Below are positions 54,223-62,984 of a stretch of DNA of 64,000 nt, piece by piece. The DNA comes from Acuticoccus sediminis (GTDB taxonomy: Bacteria; Pseudomonadota; Alphaproteobacteria; Rhizobiales; Amorphaceae), in assembly GCF_003258595.1 (NCBI RefSeq), contig NZ_QHHQ01000003.1, positions 434,001-498,000 on the forward strand, in the 5' to 3' direction. Made by a program: the position numbers and the translations under genes. How positions within the stretch are numbered: the stretch's first letter is position 1; the number at the start of each line of letters is the position of its first letter. Below the pieces are notes generated by a model. It did no database searches. It saw only the letters and a program-made list of their open reading frames with translations, and was not told the origin of the DNA.

Positions 54223-55437
54223 TCAGTTGGCTGGGAGTTCGAAGACGACGTCCGGGTAGGGCCGGAATTCCTTGACGAGGACGAACTTGCCGTCCTGCGC
54301 CTGGATGATGCCCTCCTGGCGCGTGCCCCGGTGGTCGCCCGGCTTGAACGTCACGCTCTGGGCCCCGCCCACGGTGGCGCCGTCGAGCGTCTCGAGCGCG
54401 GCGAGGAGATTCTCGCGGGTGAGCTCGTTGCCGCTGTCGAGAAGGGCCTTGAAGCCGGCCGCGAAGACCGCCGCGTTGCTCCAGCCGTTGAGGCCGAAGA
54501 CGCCGACCGGGTCGTCCGGGTAGTATTCCTGGATCGCGTCGCGGTAGTCGGCGACGCCGGGCTCGTCGGCCGACACCGGAAGCAGCCAGGACGAGAAGTA
54601 GACGCCGTTGAGGAGGTCGCCCGCGAGCTTGAAGGTCGACGGGTCGGCCGCGAAGAACGGCGCGAACCACTTGACGTCGAGGCCCTGGAGATCGGCTGCC
54701 TTCAGCGCCGCGGCGAGGTTGGCGTTGGAGCCGAAGAGGATCACCGCCTCCGCGCCGGAGTTGGCGATGCGGCGGATGTGCGGGGAGAAGTTGGTCGTCT
54801 TGACGTCGAAGGAGACCGACTCGGCGGGCTCAAGCTTCAGCTCTTCCATGTAGCGGTCGAAGCCGCGCTTGGCGGAGCGGCCGAGCTCGTCGTTCTCCCA
54901 CAGGAGGGCGACCTTGGAGAGGCCGAGGTCGTGGACCGCGTAGTCCACGTTGGAGGCCGCCGACCAGCCGTATTCGGGCAGCAGCGGAAAGATGTTCGGC
55001 TCGACGAAGAAGGCGCTGGCGCCGCCGATGGGGCTGACCATCGGCAGGCCCACTTCCTTCGCGTACGGGATCACGGCGACGTTGGTGGCGGTGCCGACGG
55101 CGGCGGACAGGGCGAAGATGCCGTCGTCGTCGACCATCTGGCGGGTGACGGCGACGCTGCGCGCCGGGTCGTAGCCGTCGTCGGCGGTGACGTATTTCAC
55201 CGTCCAGCCGTCGATGCCGCCGGCTTCGTTCAGGTGCCGGTAGTAGGCGTCGGCGGCGTGGGTCAGGATGGCGTAGAACGGTACCGGGCCGGTGATCGGC
55301 GTGAAGGCGCCGATGGTGACCGTCTTGCTCGCCTCGTCGATGCCGGGGTCCTGTGCGGTGGCGATGGTGACGCCGGCGAGGAGCGCGGCGACGGTCGCGG
55401 CCGGCAAGGCCCACTGCTTGGCTGTACGAAGTCGCAC
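54223..55437 (-). CDS. livJ: LIV-type ABC transporter periplasmic binding protein (second system)
   Basis: This 404-residue protein has a signal peptide (ALPAATVAALLAGVTIATA) and a Peripla_BP_6 fold. The GTG at 55437 is preferred because GGGAGG lies 7 bases upstream; a TTG five codons earlier would overlap the ribosome binding site. It is the first gene of a ten-gene minus-strand operon (binding protein, SDR, HIBADH, LivHMGF, MBL, GntR, isochorismatase-fold). The perfect AATGCATTATGCATT site lies 71 bp upstream. Confidence 0.88.
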   Translation of the reverse strand: MRLRTAKQWALPAATVAALLAGVTIATAQDPGIDEASKTVTIGAFTPITGPVPFYAILTHAADAYYRHLNEAGGIDGWTVKYVTADDGYDPARSVAVTRQMVDDDGIFALSAAVGTATNVAVIPYAKEVGLPMVSPIGGASAFFVEPNIFPLLPEYGWSAASNVDYAVHDLGLSKVALLWENDELGRSAKRGFDRYMEELKLEPAESVSFDVKTTNFSPHIRRIANSGAEAVILFGSNANLAAALKAADLQGLDVKWFAPFFAADPSTFKLAGDLLNGVYFSSWLLPVSADEPGVADYRDAIQEYYPDDPVGVFGLNGWSNAAVFAAGFKALLDSGNELTRENLLAALETLDGATVGGAQSVTFKPGDHRGTRQEGIIQAQDGKFVLVKEFRPYPDVVFELPAN

Positions 55438-55507
55438 CCCAAGTCCTCCCAATGTTTTGTTATCTGCCGGGAGGGTATGGGCAGGCGGTTTTCTCCGTCA
55501 AGAGAAT

Positions 55508-55522
55508 AATGCATTATGCATT
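55508..55522. promoter_or_regulatory. AATGCATTATGCATT, perfect odd palindrome, candidate GntR operator
   Basis: Both 7-bp arms are perfectly complementary around one base. The site matches 14 of 15 positions at 46594, nearly 9 kb away. It lies 71 bp upstream of the LIV operon start and in the same gap as the CaiB/TAXI start, so one protein could control both divergent units. Confidence 0.65.
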
Positions 55523-55601
55523 GAGTTAGCGACCGCCGGATTCAGCCGCAGCGCCCGGAAGAGCGCGAAAAACCGCCTGATCGGTCGGTAGTTCGGCCTA
55601 C

Positions 55602-55609
55602 AATGCATT
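55602..55609. promoter_or_regulatory. AATGCATT additional core site
   Basis: The same self-complementary 8-mer recurs 94 bp from the perfect operator, nearer the plus-strand start. Confidence 0.35.
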
Positions 55610-55755
55610 TCATGAGCGGCACATACGGCGGATATCTGCGGATATTCGCCAACATCACCTGCAATGAAGTGAAATGGCATTCGCCTGTTGAGCTTGAAAA
55701 TGGATTGTGCATTTTATGAGGACGAACGCACATGCCATCATTGAAGGACTGACAC

Positions 55756-56982
55756 ATGGTGCCTGGGATCCTCGCCGGCCGCACCGTGCTCGAGCTCGGC
55801 AGTATGATTGCCGCCCCGTTCGCGGCCCATATCCTCAGCCAGCTCGGCGCGGAGGTGATCAAGATCGAGCCGCCGTCCGGTGACACCACGCGCAAGCTCG
55901 TCCGCGGCGGTCCCAGCGGCACCTACATCGCCTACAGCCGCGGCAAGAAGAGCATCTGCCTCGACCTGCGCTCGCCAGAGGGCCAGACGATCCTCGACAC
56001 CCTCATCGCCGGTGCCGACATCGTCGTCCACAACCTCTCGCCCGGTGCCGCCCGCCGGCTCGGCATGACCTACGAGCGCTGCGCCGCCCAAACACCCGGC
56101 ATCGTCTACTGCCACATCAAGGGCTACGGCCCGGGGCCGCTCGCCGAGGAGGTCGCCTCCAATCCCATCGCAGAGGCCGCGACCGGGGTCATGTACTCCA
56201 ACCGGGTGGACGGTCGTCCGTCCCGCCTCGGCCCCTCCTACCACGACCAGTTCGCCGGCTCGTATGCGGTGATCGCCATCCTTGGCGCGCTCCTTGCGGG
56301 CGAGGACCAGCCCGAGCGCCGCAACCTTGAGCTCGGCCTCTACGAGACCGGGCTGCACGTCGCCGCCCGCGATCTCGTCGGGGTCCAGCTGAAGTCCCAG
56401 CTCCTCGGCCGGCCCGAGCAGGAGCCCTCCCCCGAGTTCTCCATTCCCGGCTACGGCGCCTACGAGACGGCGGACGGGCGCTGGATCTACCTCGTCATGC
56501 TGACGGACGAGCACTGGAACCGCTTCTGCCGCGCCGCCGGTCTCCCGTCGGACCCGGCGCTGGCGACGCTGCGCCAGCGCCGCCGCGAGCGCGACGCCGT
56601 TGAGGCGAGCGTGCGCGAGGCGGTCGGCGCCGTCACCTACGACGATCTCGCCGCCCGGCTGAGCGCGGCAGGCGTCGGCCACACCGAGGTCCTCTCCGCG
56701 GACCGCGTCCTCGACGCGCCCCAGGCGAAGGACCCGAAGAAGTACGCCGAGTTCGCCTTCGCCGGATACCACTTCGCCTCGCCCGATCTGCCGCTCCCGG
56801 CGTCCACGGGCGAGGCCGAGCCGCTCCTCCCGCCGCCGCTCCTGGGCGAGCACACCGAGGAGCTGCTGGCCCGGCGCGGCTACGGCGCGGCCGAGATCGC
56901 CGCCCTCGTCGCCTCCGGCGCCGCCCACGTGAGCGACCCGGCCGACGAACTCTGGGCTCGCCCCGCCAAGGCCGCGGAGTGA
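55756..56982 (+). CDS. Class III (CaiB/BaiF) CoA-transferase
   Basis: This 408-residue class III CoA-transferase has the catalytic aspartate at D164 (SYHDQFAG) and N-terminal GRTVLELGSMIAAPFAAHILSQ typical of the family. GAAGGA lies seven bases before the ATG. It is the first gene of a plus-strand operon with a TAXI-TRAP transporter, so it probably activates the imported acid to its CoA thioester. Third CaiB member in the window; unlike the 44-45 kb copy it keeps the catalytic residue. Confidence 0.87.
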   Translation: MVPGILAGRTVLELGSMIAAPFAAHILSQLGAEVIKIEPPSGDTTRKLVRGGPSGTYIAYSRGKKSICLDLRSPEGQTILDTLIAGADIVVHNLSPGAARRLGMTYERCAAQTPGIVYCHIKGYGPGPLAEEVASNPIAEAATGVMYSNRVDGRPSRLGPSYHDQFAGSYAVIAILGALLAGEDQPERRNLELGLYETGLHVAARDLVGVQLKSQLLGRPEQEPSPEFSIPGYGAYETADGRWIYLVMLTDEHWNRFCRAAGLPSDPALATLRQRRRERDAVEASVREAVGAVTYDDLAARLSAAGVGHTEVLSADRVLDAPQAKDPKKYAEFAFAGYHFASPDLPLPASTGEAEPLLPPPLLGEHTEELLARRGYGAAEIAALVASGAAHVSDPADELWARPAKAAE

Positions 56983-57050
56983 ACCCCGCGACCGCCCACG
57001 ACCGCCCGCGACCCAAACGGACGTATGAAATCAGCTTTCTAGGCGAAGAA

Positions 57051-57095
57051 ATGATGCAGTCGCCCTAGCAGCCGCACCGCAAGAGGCTGCATCAT
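57051..57095 (+). other. 9-bp inverted repeat between CoA-transferase and TAXI genes
   Basis: ATGATGCAG and CTGCATCAT are perfectly complementary, separated by 27 nt that could fold further (GCAGCC/GGCTGC). It lies in the 147-bp gap before the binding-protein gene. There is no T-tract; an mRNA processing or stability element favouring the binding protein is the usual explanation. Confidence 0.4.
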
Positions 57096-57129
57096 CACCC
57101 CAAAACAAGAACACTGGGAGGACCACACC

Positions 57130-58104
57130 ATGAAGACCCTCATCGCGACCGTCGCCGCGACGGCGATCGCCGCCGGCATCGGAACCGCAGGCGTCGCGCA
57201 CGCCGACACCGATCTCCTGTTCGGCTCCACCTCCGCCTCGTCGAGCCACTACGGCTACATCGTCGCCGTCGGCCAGATCCTGAACGAGAAGGTCGACGGG
57301 GTCCGCGCCAACGTCGTCGAGACCGGCGCCGCGCTCGACAACATCCGCCGCATGGAACGCGGCCAGATGGACCTCGGCATCATCACCACCAACGTCGCCC
57401 AGCACGCCGTCGCGGGGACGGACGAGTTCGAGGGCCGGCCGCAGGACCTGCGCCTCCTATGGGTCTACACCGGCGCGCCGCAGAATGTCGTCGTGCGCAA
57501 GGATTCCGGCATCACCTCGCTGGAGGACCTCAAGGGCGCGCGTTTCAACCCGGGCATCCGCGGCTCGGCGACCGAATCGACCACCGAGGCGGTCTTCGAC
57601 ACGCTCGGCCTCACCGCTGACTACGTGCGCGGCTCGACCACGGACATGGCCGACGCCATCAAGGACAACCGAGTCGCCGGCTACGTGAAGTCCGGCAACG
57701 GCAACAAGATCGACGCGTCCACCATGGACATCGCCACCTTCACCGACATCGCCATCCTCGGCCTCGACGCGGCCCAGGCCGAAAAGCTGCGCGCCGAGAT
57801 GCCGGACGTGTCGATCATCGACGTGCCCGCGGGCGCGGCGGACGGCGTACCGGCCTACACGACCTGGAGCTTCGGCGTCGGCGTCGGCACCACGGCGGGG
57901 ATGTCGGACGAGGTCGCCTACCAGATCGTCAAGGCGGTGATGGAGAACAAGGACGCCCAGGCGAACGCCATGGCCTCCATCAAGGAGAGCGACCTCGCCG
58001 AGCTGACGATGCAATACGGCACGATCCCGCTCCACCCGGGCGCCGCGCGCTACTTCAAGGAGAAGGGCGTCGCCATCCCTGAAAAGCTCCTGCCGACCGA
58101 GTAG
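57130..58104 (+). CDS. TAXI family TRAP transporter solute-binding protein
   Basis: This 324-residue protein has a signal peptide (ATAIAAGIGTAGVAHA, cleaved near AHA) and the TAXI-family fold: FGSTSASSSHYGYIVAVGQIL, GALDNIRRMERGQMDLGI, and LKGARFNPGIRGSATE. GGGAGG occurs upstream of the ATG. TAXI proteins feed dicarboxylates, amino acids or related acids to fused TRAP permeases, encoded 4 bp downstream. Confidence 0.9.
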   Translation: MKTLIATVAATAIAAGIGTAGVAHADTDLLFGSTSASSSHYGYIVAVGQILNEKVDGVRANVVETGAALDNIRRMERGQMDLGIITTNVAQHAVAGTDEFEGRPQDLRLLWVYTGAPQNVVVRKDSGITSLEDLKGARFNPGIRGSATESTTEAVFDTLGLTADYVRGSTTDMADAIKDNRVAGYVKSGNGNKIDASTMDIATFTDIAILGLDAAQAEKLRAEMPDVSIIDVPAGAADGVPAYTTWSFGVGVGTTAGMSDEVAYQIVKAVMENKDAQANAMASIKESDLAELTMQYGTIPLHPGAARYFKEKGVAIPEKLLPTE

Positions 58105-58108
58105 ACCG

Positions 58109-59968
58109 ATGACGCTCGAGCGCCTTCAAAGCGCCGTCGCCCTCGTCCTCGGCGGTTTCGTCTTCGCCACGGCGGCGTTCGGCTCCTACGAGGGCATGGT
58201 CCAGCGCGCCCTCTTCCTCGCCCTCGTGATCTCGCTCGGCGCCACGCTCTATCCGCTCTGGCGCGGGACGCGGTGGCGCCCGGCGGGGATCGCGATCGAC
58301 CTCGCCCTCGTCGGCGTGACGCTGGCGGCGTGCGGCTACATCGTCTGGAACTACGAGGACATCATGGCCGCCCTCCCCTGGGCGACCACGGTGGACAAGG
58401 TCCTGACCCTCGGCCTCGTCGTCGCCATCCTGGAGTTCGGGCGGCGCACGGTCGGGGTCATCTTCCCGGCCATGGTCCTCGTCGGCCTCGCCTATGCGCT
58501 GTTCGGCCACCTCCTGCCGGGCGGGCTCAGCCATCGCGGGTTCGACACCGCGTTCGTGACGGAGACGCTCTTCCTCGGCGACCTCGGCGTCTGGGGGATG
58601 CTGACCGGCGTCGCGGCGACGGTGGTGGCGACGTTCGTGCTGTTCGGGGCCCTCCTCCTTCACAGCGGCGGCGGGCAGACCTTCATGGACCTCGCGATGC
58701 GCCTCGGCGGCCGGCAGGTCGGCGGGGCGGCGAAGATCGCCACCATCGCCAGCGGTCTCTTCGGCATGATCTCGGGCTCGGCCGTCGCCAACGTCGCGAC
58801 GACGGGCAATTTCACCATCCCGATGATGATCCGCCTCGGCTATCCGCGCCCGTTCGCCGCGGCGGTCGAGGCGGTCGCCTCCACCGGCGGGCAGATCGCC
58901 CCGCCGATCATGGGCGCCGCCGCCTTCGTCATGGCCGAGATCCTGGGGGTCTCGTACGTCACGATCATCCTCGCCGCCGCGCTCCCGGCGCTCCTCTTCT
59001 ACCTCTCGGTGTTCGTGACGGTGCACGTCGTCTCGCTGCGGCGGGGCCTCGCTCTCGTCCCGGCGGAGGAGCTTCCGCCCTGGGCCGACATCGTCGCGCC
59101 CCGCCGGGTGCTCCCCATCGTCGCCGCGCTGGGAGGACTGTGCGCGGGGATCCTGATGGGCCGCTCGATCACCACGGCGGCGTTCTACGGCATCGCCGGT
59201 CTGCTCGTCGCCTACGTCGCGACCCAGGCCGGGCGGCTGCCGCCGCGCGAACTCTTCGGTCGGATCGTCGCCGGGTTCGAGGACGCCGGAAAGGGCCTCG
59301 TCATCATCGGCGTCCTGCTCGCCGGCGCGCAGATCCTGGTCTCGATGATCAACCTCACCGGCATCGGCGTCACGCTGTCGTCGATGATCGTCTCGCTCGC
59401 GGGCGATTCGGCGGCGCTGGTCGCCGTCATCGTCGCGCTGGTGTGCCTGGTGATGGGGATGGGGCTGCCGACGACCGCGGCCTACGTCCTCGTCGCTGCG
59501 GTGCTGGCACCGGCGATGATCGGCGTCGGGATCGACCCGCTCGCGGCGCACCTCTTCGTCTTCTATTTCGCGACGATCTCGGTGATCACGCCGCCGGTGT
59601 GCGTCGCGGTGTTCGTCGGCGCGGGGATCGCCCGGACGAACTGGCTGCCCGCCGCGTTCGAGGCGGTACGGCTCGGCGCCGTGACCTACGTCGTCCCCTT
59701 CATGCTGCTCCTCTACCCCGGCATGACGATGCGCGGCGGACCGCTCGCCATCATGGAAGCGGCGGTCTCGGGCGTCGTCCTGGTGCTGGCCATTCCGGGG
59801 CTTCTGTCGGGCGCGCGGCTCACCGGGGCGAAGATCGCCGACGGCGGCGTCTTCCTGGTCGCGATCGCGCTTGCGATCTGGCCGCACGACGTGGCGCCGT
59901 TCGCGGCCCTGGCGCTCCTCGTCGGGGCGCGGGTCCTCGGCACCCGCCGGGGCGAGGTGCTGGCCTGA
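58109..59968 (+). CDS. TRAP transporter fused permease (DctQM type)
   Basis: This 619-residue membrane protein fuses the 4-segment small and about 14-segment large permease domains, usual for TAXI systems. Landmarks: GLFGMISGSAVANVATTGNFTIPMM near residues 216-240, STGGQIAPPIMGAAAFVM and MGMGLPTTAAYVL near residue 450. It forms the import channel for the ligand bound by the preceding TAXI protein. A strong GC hairpin follows the stop. Confidence 0.92.
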   Translation: MTLERLQSAVALVLGGFVFATAAFGSYEGMVQRALFLALVISLGATLYPLWRGTRWRPAGIAIDLALVGVTLAACGYIVWNYEDIMAALPWATTVDKVLTLGLVVAILEFGRRTVGVIFPAMVLVGLAYALFGHLLPGGLSHRGFDTAFVTETLFLGDLGVWGMLTGVAATVVATFVLFGALLLHSGGGQTFMDLAMRLGGRQVGGAAKIATIASGLFGMISGSAVANVATTGNFTIPMMIRLGYPRPFAAAVEAVASTGGQIAPPIMGAAAFVMAEILGVSYVTIILAAALPALLFYLSVFVTVHVVSLRRGLALVPAEELPPWADIVAPRRVLPIVAALGGLCAGILMGRSITTAAFYGIAGLLVAYVATQAGRLPPRELFGRIVAGFEDAGKGLVIIGVLLAGAQILVSMINLTGIGVTLSSMIVSLAGDSAALVAVIVALVCLVMGMGLPTTAAYVLVAAVLAPAMIGVGIDPLAAHLFVFYFATISVITPPVCVAVFVGAGIARTNWLPAAFEAVRLGAVTYVVPFMLLLYPGMTMRGGPLAIMEAAVSGVVLVLAIPGLLSGARLTGAKIADGGVFLVAIALAIWPHDVAPFAALALLVGARVLGTRRGEVLA

Positions 59969-59970
59969 TC

Positions 59971-60000
59971 GTCCGGCGGAGCCTCGCGGCTCCGCCGGAC
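59971..60000. terminator. 13-bp stem hairpin between convergent TRAP and hydrolase genes
   Basis: GTCCGGCGGAGCC and GGCTCCGCCGGAC flank a TCGC loop, 2 bp after the TRAP stop and 7 bp before the opposing stop. Very stable, with only a short T-bearing tail; probably a bidirectional terminator. Confidence 0.7.
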
Positions 60001-60007
60001 CGTTCCG

Positions 60008-62005
60008 TCACATGCGGATGTCGTGACGGGGGCTGTTCCAGTCCGACGCCGCGGCGACCGTGCGCTCCACGTCCTCCTCCAGCATCAGCCGCTCGGCGAC
60101 CAGCACTTCGGCGGCCGCGCGGATCGCCGCGACGTAGCCGTCGGGCGAGCCGTAGCGGGAGAGGATCGACGGGCGCGGGTCGCGGGTCTGCGTCCGCACG
60201 TCCTCGTCCTCGGGGAACTGGAAGGTCGAGCCGGTGATCCCCAGCATCGCGCCGTAGCCCGCACCGCGGTGCCGCACGGACCAGCCGGTGTAGGTGGCGA
60301 GCGGGGCGACGACCATCGGCGCCCGGACGCCCGGCACCTCGTTCCCGTCCTCGTCGACCGACGGGATGCGGACCGGATAGGCCTCGCCCTCGATGATGAC
60401 CGGCGGCTCGTTGGCGATGATGCCGCGGTCGATGTCCGGCCCGAAGTCGAGCCGCTCCAGCGTCGACGGCCCGCGCGGGGTCATCGCGCCGGGGATCGCC
60501 GGGAACGCCGCGCGCCACTCCTCGACATCGACGAGAGTTCCGGCGGCGCGGGTCGGGTAGCGGCTCGCCGGCGGCGGGGTCCCGTCCGACACCCACGCGT
60601 CGAGCGCCTCGAGGACGGCGCGGAAGAAGGCGGACGTCGCCACCACGTTGATGACCTCGACGGCGAGGCCCTTCGCCGGCGTCACCGCGGGCGCCGCGAA
60701 GTGCTGCGAGGAAGCCCACAGGTAGACGCGCACGTTCTCCGGCGGCGGCAGGTCGTTGCCCTGCGAATCCGTCACCACCAGCGAGGCGCGGCGGTGCCAG
60801 TACTCCGACGAGGTGTCGGTGTGCATCACCTTCGGGTCGGTGTCGGGCCGCTTGCAGATGCCGTCGCTGACGCCGGTGAAGTGGTCGGTGGAGACCGCGT
60901 AGTTGAACGGGAAGCGGTCGGCCGGGGTGAAGTGGTTCTCGTGCTCCTGGCCCGGAAGCAGGACGACGTTGGCGAAGCGGTGGTTCATCCACATCTTGCC
61001 CGCCCCGGCGACGTGCGGCATCACGCCGTCGAAGACGCGCGCGCCGCCCTTGTCGTTGAAGCCCAGGTGCAGGAAGTCGCGGATGCAGCGGCCCGTCTGC
61101 GAACGGCCCCAGGCATAGGCGGTACCGACCTTCACCGGGTTCGGGTTACCGGCGGCGTCCGCCTCGCCGCTCTTCAGGTAGCTGACGAAGTCGCGCACGG
61201 CGACATGGGCGAGGCCCAGCAGGCGCGGATCCTTCGCCTCGTAGACAAGCTCGTAGATCCACCCCGGCTCGAAGCCCTCCGGCAGGTAGATGTGGCTGTC
61301 GGACGGGATGACCGCGTTCTCCATCCCCTGGTTGTCGACGCCGCCGCCCCGGTCGAGCCGTGCGAAGAACCACCGGTCCGGGCCGATCTCCTGCCGCGCG
61401 CTCGCGGCGTACCGGCGGCGGGTCAGGCGCGCTTTGGAGGTGTCGAGCGAGGCGGCCGCGTTGGATCGGGTCGAGACCAGCGTCGACAGCGGGAACACCT
61501 TCGTGTCCGGAGCGACGGCGATGTACTCGGCCCGGGCGATGCCGGTGAGTGTCTTTCCACCGTCGGTCGCCACCGGCACGTCGAGCAGCATCCGCCCATC
61601 GCCCGGCAGCAGGTCGCCCTGCCAGCCGAGCCATGCGACCGTGTAGCCCCTGCGCATCAGGAAGCCGTTGCCGGCGTCCTTCAGCGTGTGCGGGTCGTTC
61701 GACGGCGGCGCGTCGTTGAAGAACTGCAGCGCGCGCTTGTTGCCGCGGTTGCCGTAGTCGAAGAACAGCTTGCCGCTGCCCTTTTCGGGATCGACCGGCC
61801 GCAGGATCGAGAAGTCGGCCCAGAAGGCGACGAGCCCGTCCGCGCCCGTCGGCGCGAAGGCGATGTCGGTGACGGCGGCCTGCTCTGGCGCCTTCGGATC
61901 GACACGGAAGTCGACCCGGCCGGTGATGCGCTCGTAGGCGCCGGCATCGGCGAAGGGCGTCCCGTCCGCGAACGGGACCTTATCGGTAATGGTGATCGTC
62001 AGCAT
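60008..62005 (-). CDS. Alpha/beta hydrolase domain-containing protein (PF20091 type)
   Basis: This 665-residue protein is far longer than ordinary alpha/beta hydrolases. It has AWGRSQTGRC near residue 303 with a possible nucleophilic serine (GRSQTG), DHFTGVSDG and the long insertions of the Abhydrolase_10 group, whose functions are mostly unknown. No signal peptide is visible in the preferred start (ATG 62005, MLTITITDKV). It follows the dipeptide ABC ATPase gene by 1 bp, so it shares that operon and may hydrolyse the imported compound. Confidence 0.78.
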   Translation of the reverse strand: MLTITITDKVPFADGTPFADAGAYERITGRVDFRVDPKAPEQAAVTDIAFAPTGADGLVAFWADFSILRPVDPEKGSGKLFFDYGNRGNKRALQFFNDAPPSNDPHTLKDAGNGFLMRRGYTVAWLGWQGDLLPGDGRMLLDVPVATDGGKTLTGIARAEYIAVAPDTKVFPLSTLVSTRSNAAASLDTSKARLTRRRYAASARQEIGPDRWFFARLDRGGGVDNQGMENAVIPSDSHIYLPEGFEPGWIYELVYEAKDPRLLGLAHVAVRDFVSYLKSGEADAAGNPNPVKVGTAYAWGRSQTGRCIRDFLHLGFNDKGGARVFDGVMPHVAGAGKMWMNHRFANVVLLPGQEHENHFTPADRFPFNYAVSTDHFTGVSDGICKRPDTDPKVMHTDTSSEYWHRRASLVVTDSQGNDLPPPENVRVYLWASSQHFAAPAVTPAKGLAVEVINVVATSAFFRAVLEALDAWVSDGTPPPASRYPTRAAGTLVDVEEWRAAFPAIPGAMTPRGPSTLERLDFGPDIDRGIIANEPPVIIEGEAYPVRIPSVDEDGNEVPGVRAPMVVAPLATYTGWSVRHRGAGYGAMLGITGSTFQFPEDEDVRTQTRDPRPSILSRYGSPDGYVAAIRAAAEVLVAERLMLEEDVERTVAAASDWNSPRHDIRM

Positions 62006-62006
62006 G

Positions 62007-62984
62007 TCAGTCTGCGGCTTCGGCCGCTTTGGCGGGGGCATGGTCGGGGTTGTGGCAGCGGTAGGTGTGACCGGTGCCGGACCGCTCCGGGCTGATGCGG
62101 GTGCAAATGTCCGTCGCGTTGGCGCAGCGCGGGTGGAAGGCGCAGCCCGAGGGCGGGTTGACCGGGCTCGGGAACTCCGCCTCCAGCGCGAGGTCCGGCA
62201 GGCGTGAGCCGGGCCGCGGCGGCAGCACCGCCTTGAGGAGAACGCTGGTGTACGGGTGGTGCGCGCGGGCGAAGATGGCGTCCGCGGGGCCGCGCTCGAC
62301 GATCTGGCCGAGGTACATCACCGCCACATCGTCGGCGAGGTGGTGCACCACCGCCAGATTGTGGCTGATGAGGATCATGGTGAGGTTCAGCTCCGCCTTC
62401 AGCCGGTGGAGAAGGTTGAGGATCTGACTTTGCACCGACACGTCGAGCGCGGAGGTCGGCTCGTCGCAGATGAGGATCTCCGGCTCGCCGATCAGCGCCC
62501 GCGCGATCGCGACGCGCTGGCGCTGCCCGCCCGAGAGCTGGCTCGGATAGGCGTCCACAAGGTGGCGCGGCAGGCCCACCTCCGCGGCGAGCTCGTCGAC
62601 GCGGCGGCGGCGGGACGCACCATTGCCGATCCCCCTCACCTCCAGCGGCGCGGCGATGATCGACGACACGGTCTGGCGCGGGTTGAGCGAGGAATAGGGA
62701 TCCTGGAACACCGGCTGGACGAGCTGTGCGCGCTCGAGGCGGCCGTACTCGTCGACGGACTTGCCGCCGACCAGAACCTCGCCCGACGTCGCCGGCTCGA
62801 CGCCGAGCAGAACCTTGGCGAGAGTGGACTTGCCGCAGCCCGACTCGCCGACGAGGCCGAGCGTCGTCCCCTTGGCGACCGTGAGGTCGATGCCGCGCAG
62901 CGCCCGGAGCGTCTTCTTGCGGCTGAAGGGGCCGCCGACGGCGTAGTCGCGCGTCACGCCCTTCATTACGAGTGCGTCGGTCAT
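62007..62984 (-). CDS. dppF: Dipeptide/oligopeptide ABC transporter ATP-binding protein DppF type
   Basis: A 325-residue ATPase with Walker A GESGCGKST, signature LSGGQRQR, Walker B ILICDEPTSALD and H-loop ISHN. The C-terminal oligopeptide-transport domain contains four cysteines (CAFHPRC...C...C), as usual in DppF/OppF. ATG overlaps the dppD stop (ATGA). The membrane permeases and binding protein presumably lie beyond the right edge. Confidence 0.9.
   Translation of the reverse strand: MTDALVMKGVTRDYAVGGPFSRKKTLRALRGIDLTVAKGTTLGLVGESGCGKSTLAKVLLGVEPATSGEVLVGGKSVDEYGRLERAQLVQPVFQDPYSSLNPRQTVSSIIAAPLEVRGIGNGASRRRRVDELAAEVGLPRHLVDAYPSQLSGGQRQRVAIARALIGEPEILICDEPTSALDVSVQSQILNLLHRLKAELNLTMILISHNLAVVHHLADDVAVMYLGQIVERGPADAIFARAHHPYTSVLLKAVLPPRPGSRLPDLALEAEFPSPVNPPSGCAFHPRCANATDICTRISPERSGTGHTYRCHNPDHAPAKAAEAAD

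Larger units (their letters stand above)
55438..55755. other. Divergent control region between LIV and CaiB/TAXI operons
   Basis: The 318-bp gap holds no credible gene and is markedly AT-richer than its flanks. It contains the perfect operator at 55508, another AATGCATT at 55602 and a looser TGTGCATTTTATGAG near 55706. On the plus strand TTGAGC (55688) and TTTTAT (55712) with an 18-bp spacer form a possible promoter for the CoA-transferase gene. Confidence 0.6.

Noticed and set aside
58055-59887. 610-codon minus-strand frame opposite the TRAP permease
   Set aside because: Translation is rich in Arg/Asp/His repeats without any domain; the plus-strand permease is certain.
60023-62095. 690-codon plus-strand frame
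   Set aside because: Antisense to the PF20091-type hydrolase, which shows a family-like core.
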